This document shows positions 60,315-64,000 of a stretch of DNA of 64,000 bases, one piece after another. A model generated the notes under the pieces. That model worked only from the letters and a program-made list of their open reading frames with translations. It made no database searches and was not told where the DNA came from. Numbering within the stretch: position 1 is the first letter of the stretch; the number at the start of each line of letters is the position of its first letter. Source of the DNA: Bradyrhizobium sp. NFR13 (GTDB lineage: Bacteria; Pseudomonadota; Alphaproteobacteria; Rhizobiales; Xanthobacteraceae); NCBI RefSeq assembly GCF_900114605.1, contig NZ_FOTP01000004.1, positions 372,001 to 436,000 of the forward strand. Reading direction: 5' to 3'. The position numbers and the translations under genes were made by a program.

Positions 60315-62360
60315 ATGTTGAAGCATACCAAAATACTCTACCGCATCGCTCTTTCCGCAATTCTGCCTCTGATCATTCTGGCCGTATTGGCTGCCTATGA
60401 GATTTCCACCAAGGCCGCCGTGCATAGTGAAATGTCGCGGCTCGAACCGGTCGCGGCAGGTGTTACCAGACTCAGTCGTCTCGTTCACGAATTGCAGAAG
60501 GAACGGGGCATGACCACGGCCTTCCTGAGCAGCAAGGGCGCGCAGATGCGCAGCGAGCTGGCGGAGCAGCGCAAGCGTAGCGATGCCGAGCGGGCGATGG
60601 CTCTGGGTGCGCTCAGGGAGCTCAAACGCTCGACGCTGACCGATCTTGCGCAGGCTGCGGAAGCAAGCGACGAAAGTCTCGGCAAGCTCGATGCCCTGCG
60701 CGGCGAGATCGACGCACAAACAGTGGCCGCGCCGGTAGCCTTCGGTCGTCTGACGGAAACAATTGCACGTCAGATTTCGGTGATCACCGGCATCTCCAAT
60801 CTCAGCACCGATGACGACATCTCCAAGGCGATAGCAGCCTATGCGAATGTGATCGAAGGCAAGGAGCGCGCAGGCCAGGAGCGTGCGCTGAATGCGGGCG
60901 GCATTGCAGCCGGCAAATTTGAACTGCCGGTTTTCTCCCGCGGCATCGGCCTCGCCGCCGCTCAGGACGGTTTCTTCGCAGCGTTCCGTGCCACCGCGTC
61001 GCCACAAGCGATTGCATTGTTCGGGCGCAACATGTCGGGTCCGGCGATCGATCGCGTTCATACGATGCGCAAGACGATCGAGCAGGGCGGTCTCACCGGT
61101 GACTTCAAGTCGCTCGACAGCAAGAGCTGGTTCGACGCGAGCACCGTGCGGATCGATCTCCTGAAGTCGGTCGAGGACGGTCTCGCCAACGATCTCGCCG
61201 CGCTGGTGACTGGCAAGAAGGCCGACGCCGCTCGCGCACTGACGATTGCCTCGGTGTTGATGCTTCTGGCGCTGCTTGCCAGCGGTGGTGCCGTGGTGGC
61301 AATGGCCCGGAGCATCACGCGCCCGATCGGCGAACTGTCGACCTCGATGACCGACCTTGCGAAGGGCGATGTCTCGACGCAGATAGGCGGCACGGATCGC
61401 GGCGACGAGATCGGCGGCATGGCGCGCGCTGTCGCTTTCTTCAAGGAGAATATGATCAAGACCAACGAGCTGAGCGCCCGCGAAGCGGAGGAGATCAACC
61501 GGCGTAACCTCCGCACGGCGCGGGTGACCGAGCTGACCAACGAATTCGACAGCGAGATCGGCACGCTGCTCTCATTGCTGACCACCGCGTCGTCGCAGTT
61601 GCACGGGACGGCGGAATCGCTGACGTCCACGGCGGGGGAGACCATTCGTCAGGCAACCGTCGTGACGGCCGCTTCGACCGAAACTTCGACCAATGTGCAG
61701 ACCGTTGCGGCTGCGGCCGAGGAATTGTCGAGCTCGGTGGTGGAGATCGGCCGGCAGGTCTCGCATTCGTCGGCCATTGCGCAGAAGGCAGTGGAAGAAG
61801 CCAGCCGCACCAATGAGACGGTGATAGCTCTGTCATCGGCCGCCGAAAAGATCGGCGATGTCGTCAATCTGATTACAGAGATTGCCAGCCAGACCAATCT
61901 GCTCGCGCTGAACGCCACCATCGAGGCTGCGCGTGCGGGTGAGGCCGGCCGTGGTTTCTCGGTCGTCGCCTCCGAGGTGAAGAGCCTTGCCGGCCAGACG
62001 GCGAAGGCGACTGAAGAGATCCGCACGCAGATCGCGGCGATCCAGTCCTCGTCGGGCAATGCGGTCGTCGCCATCCGTGCGATTTCCGGCACTATCGGCA
62101 CCATCAACGAGATAGCCGCGTCGATTGCCAGCGCGGTGGAGGAGCAGAGCGCCGCGACTCAGGAGATCGCGCGCAATGTCCAGCACGCGGCCCAGGGCGC
62201 CAACGAGATATCGCGTACCATCAGCGGCGTCAGCGACATGGCTGGCGACACCGGTTCATCAGCCAGCCAGGTGCTGAGCGCGTCAGACGACCTCGCGCGG
62301 CAGTCGGCCCGGATGCGCAATCAGGTCGAGGGCTTTCTGGCGGCGATCAAGTCGGCCTGA
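60315..62360 (+). CDS. Methyl-accepting chemotaxis protein with NIT sensor domain
   Basis: A 681-residue chemoreceptor. In order: TM1 (about 11-31), periplasmic NIT domain (about 50-290, with LQKERGMTTAFLSSKG near 57, as in nitrate/nitrite sensors), TM2 (about 310-328), HAMP (330-385), and the MA signalling domain with the conserved hairpin tip ITEIASQTNLLALNATIEAARAG near 520. Methylation-region residues are visible. It lacks a nearby che cluster. ATG 60315 is preferred over GTG 60309 (MLKHTKILYR start). Confidence 0.92.
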   Translation: MLKHTKILYRIALSAILPLIILAVLAAYEISTKAAVHSEMSRLEPVAAGVTRLSRLVHELQKERGMTTAFLSSKGAQMRSELAEQRKRSDAERAMALGALRELKRSTLTDLAQAAEASDESLGKLDALRGEIDAQTVAAPVAFGRLTETIARQISVITGISNLSTDDDISKAIAAYANVIEGKERAGQERALNAGGIAAGKFELPVFSRGIGLAAAQDGFFAAFRATASPQAIALFGRNMSGPAIDRVHTMRKTIEQGGLTGDFKSLDSKSWFDASTVRIDLLKSVEDGLANDLAALVTGKKADAARALTIASVLMLLALLASGGAVVAMARSITRPIGELSTSMTDLAKGDVSTQIGGTDRGDEIGGMARAVAFFKENMIKTNELSAREAEEINRRNLRTARVTELTNEFDSEIGTLLSLLTTASSQLHGTAESLTSTAGETIRQATVVTAASTETSTNVQTVAAAAEELSSSVVEIGRQVSHSSAIAQKAVEEASRTNETVIALSSAAEKIGDVVNLITEIASQTNLLALNATIEAARAGEAGRGFSVVASEVKSLAGQTAKATEEIRTQIAAIQSSSGNAVVAIRAISGTIGTINEIAASIASAVEEQSAATQEIARNVQHAAQGANEISRTISGVSDMAGDTGSSASQVLSASDDLARQSARMRNQVEGFLAAIKSA

Positions 62361-62450
62361 GAAGCTGCGAGGCGCTCGCAGCCGGCCCTTGCTGGGGGTG
62401 GATGAACCGCATGTGGCGCTTATGCGCTTACGTCGGAATGTGATTGCTCG

Positions 62451-63122
62451 TCACACGTCGAACCGCCCATGTTTCAGGAAGGCGATGGTCTGCATGATCG
62501 CTTCCCTGTTCCGAATCATCATCGCATGCGAGGCGTGGATGACGAGGTGGTCGGTCATGCCTTCAAGCTTCGTGCGCGCGACGGTGACACGGCCATCATT
62601 CGGGCCACGCAACATCAAGCGCGAAGCGATCGGATCGAGCGTACGATCGCCGGCGATGATGCCGACCGGATAGTCGACTGGGGGAAGCATCGCCTCAGTT
62701 AAGTCATCCCGCACCGTAACGAGCTGTTGCCCCGCCGGGCCGAAATACAGGCGATAGGCCCGCCAGTTCTTGAGACGGTCCGCAATCTCGCTTCCGCCGT
62801 TCGGCGTGCCCAGCATCACCACGCGGCCCAGACGCGGCGGGCGATGGCGTGCCAGATAGACCCGTGCCAGCAGGCCTCCCATCGAATGGCAGACAAAATG
62901 CGTGCAGCCTTCGTTGGCCTCGGCGAATGGCGCGATGGCAGGGTGAATGTCATCGGCCAGTGCAGACAGCGTCTTGCCCCGGCTGGGATAACCGATATTC
63001 CGCGTCGCGAAGCCTGCGGCTTCGACCGCCTGCTGCATCTTGATGAAGGATCGGAACGACCGGCTGATGCCGTGCAGGAAAATGACGCCCTCAGCCGGAC
63101 GATGAGAGGGCGCCGGTTTCAT
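62451..63122 (-). CDS. Alpha/beta hydrolase, lipase-like
   Basis: A 223-residue alpha/beta hydrolase. The oxyanion-type GVIFLHGISRSFRSF lies near residue 11, and the nucleophile Ser in VCHSMGGLLARVYLARH near 76 (GxSxG variant HSMGG). The late HAS(H)AM region supplies the His. ATG 63122 lies 8 bases after the enoyl-CoA hydratase stop, so the two are co-transcribed. An in-frame extension to 63329 is Arg/Gln-rich and overlaps the previous gene. Substrate unknown; carboxylesterase or lipase-like. Confidence 0.85.
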   Translation of the reverse strand: MKPAPSHRPAEGVIFLHGISRSFRSFIKMQQAVEAAGFATRNIGYPSRGKTLSALADDIHPAIAPFAEANEGCTHFVCHSMGGLLARVYLARHRPPRLGRVVMLGTPNGGSEIADRLKNWRAYRLYFGPAGQQLVTVRDDLTEAMLPPVDYPVGIIAGDRTLDPIASRLMLRGPNDGRVTVARTKLEGMTDHLVIHASHAMMIRNREAIMQTIAFLKHGRFDV

Positions 63123-63130
63123 TGACGGTC

Positions 63131-64000
63131 CTATTTGTAGTCGCGCTCGTCCCACCACGGGAAATAGCTCGGCATGTCCGTGCTGACCTTGTTCTTGAAT
63201 TCGGCCGGGCGCTTTTCGAGAAAGGCCACGACGCCTTCCTTGACGTCTTCCGAGCGACCGCGGGTATAGATACCGCGGCTGTCGATCTTGTGCGCTTCCA
63301 TCGGATCGTCGGCGCCCGTCATGCGCCACATCATCTGGCGGATCAGCGCCACAGACACCGGCGCCGTCTTGTCGATGAAGGTCTTGGCCAGCGCGCGTGC
63401 GGTTGGCAGCAATTCATCAGGCGGCACAACCTTGCTGACAAGGCGGCCGGCGAGGGCCTCCTGTGCCGGGAAGACGCGGCCGGAAAAACACCATTCCAGC
63501 GCCTGCGAGATGCCGACGAGGCGCGGCAGGAACCAGCTCGACGCGGCTTCCGGCACGATACCGCGCTGGGAGAACACAAAGCCGAAGCGCGCGGCTTCCG
63601 AGGCGATGCGGATGTCCATCGCGAGCTGCATGGTGGCGCCGATGCCAACGGCCGGGCCATTCACCGCAGCGATGACCGGCTTGAGGCATTTGAAGATGCG
63701 CAGGGTCACTTGACCGCCGCCGTCGCGCACCATCGGATCGCTGTAATCGACATCGCCGCTGGGAAGACGCTTCACCGGGCCACGCTTCGCGTCGCGATCG
63801 AAAGTGTCGGCGCCCGAGGAGAGATCTGCACCCGCGCAGAAACCACGTCCGGCGCCGGTCACGATGATCGCGCGCACATTGTCGTCCGCATCTGCCTTGT
63901 CGAAAGCGTCGATCAGCTCGGCCTGCATGGTGGCGTTATAGGCATTGAGCTTTTCAGGGCGGTTCAGCGTGATGGTGAGGATCTGCTCGTCGACGCTGTA
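63131..64000 (-). CDS. Enoyl-CoA hydratase/isomerase family protein (5' end outside window)
   Basis: Crotonase-fold protein; the frame is open to the window end, so the N-terminus is missing. Visible part about 289 residues. Starting YSVDEQILTITLNRPEKLNAYN, it includes the oxyanion-hole stretch VTGAGRGFCAGADLS near residue 45 and the second NGPAVGIGATMQLAMDIRIASE near 115. It acts on acyl-CoA in fatty or aromatic acid degradation; the specific reaction is unknown. The catalytic Glu of FSQRGIVPEAASSWFLPRL is visible. It leads a two-gene operon with the downstream hydrolase. Confidence 0.92.
   Translation of the reverse strand, partial: YSVDEQILTITLNRPEKLNAYNATMQAELIDAFDKADADDNVRAIIVTGAGRGFCAGADLSSGADTFDRDAKRGPVKRLPSGDVDYSDPMVRDGGGQVTLRIFKCLKPVIAAVNGPAVGIGATMQLAMDIRIASEAARFGFVFSQRGIVPEAASSWFLPRLVGISQALEWCFSGRVFPAQEALAGRLVSKVVPPDELLPTARALAKTFIDKTAPVSVALIRQMMWRMTGADDPMEAHKIDSRGIYTRGRSEDVKEGVVAFLEKRPAEFKNKVSTDMPSYFPWWDERDYK

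Overview
The window is GC-rich alphaproteobacterial chromosome, most likely from the Bradyrhizobium/Rhodopseudomonas/Afipia/Tardiphaga group (Nitrobacteraceae). The basis is gene content (usg, DUF1488, DUF2778, DUF4189, BcsS, Omp25/31-type barrels, a CIRCE/RpoH-controlled groESL) and several classes of intergenic palindromic repeats that I know from this family. No rRNA, tRNA, insertion sequence, phage gene or CRISPR array was found. Coding density is high, and the genus is an inference.

Layout. 1-1.8 kb: end of a branched-chain amino-acid ABC operon (livH, partial livM). 2.1-3.1 kb: a 51-residue Pro/Gly/Gln-rich peptide gene and a four-helix membrane protein. 3.2-5.7 kb: protocatechuate pathway genes pcaB-pcaD-pcaC. 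5.9-12.9 kb: a CO-dehydrogenase-type molybdenum hydroxylase locus (coxG, coxS, coxM, coxD, coxE, split XdhC, a molybdopterin-binding/nucleotidyltransferase fusion) in which the catalytic large subunit coxL is absent. 13-18.5 kb: a secreted DUF4189 protein, a membrane class III cyclase, and a TetR-HlyD-ABC export operon with a clear operator. 18.5-26.3 kb: BcsS-like protein, DUF488, two orphan tricarboxylate-type binding proteins (the second at 29.7 kb), DUF72, an M20 peptidase, and a GT2/GtrA plus ArnT-like glycosyltransferase pair. 26.4-31.8 kb: a tandem two-barrel outer-membrane protein, AraC regulator, phenylalanine hydroxylase, and an Rrf2/AhpD-like pair. 32-38.7 kb: a CHASE-PAS-GAF-GGDEF diguanylate cyclase, DUF899 protein behind an EcfG-type promoter, a DUF2778 L,D-transpeptidase-like protein and a TPR lipoprotein-like secreted protein.

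38.7-46.7 kb: four small co-directional genes, a transglutaminase-like protein without the usual catalytic His, an ArsR/SDR divergent pair with an operator-like dyad, groESL, usg and an M19 dipeptidase. 46.9-54.3 kb: a cupin with a Lys/Ala-rich tail, a NupC transporter and, on the minus strand, the Anbu-type operon (circularly permuted ATP-grasp, alpha-E, transglutaminase, Anbu peptidase, then GNAT and SDR). 54.5-64 kb: CinA-like protein, xanthine phosphoribosyltransferase, a MetE-like core enzyme, GST, DsbA-like isomerase with quinone oxidoreductase, a NIT-domain chemoreceptor, a lipase-like hydrolase and a partial enoyl-CoA hydratase.

Working together. The strongest multi-gene units are the pca ring-cleavage genes, the cox/Moco locus, the TetR-controlled export system and the Anbu operon, which likely makes, protects and degrades an unidentified peptide or modified amino acid. 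The points most worth following up are the missing coxL, the Anbu operon, the His-less transglutaminase, the small-gene cluster at 38.7-39.8 kb, and the palindromic repeats, one of which ends exactly at the coxE ribosome-binding site.
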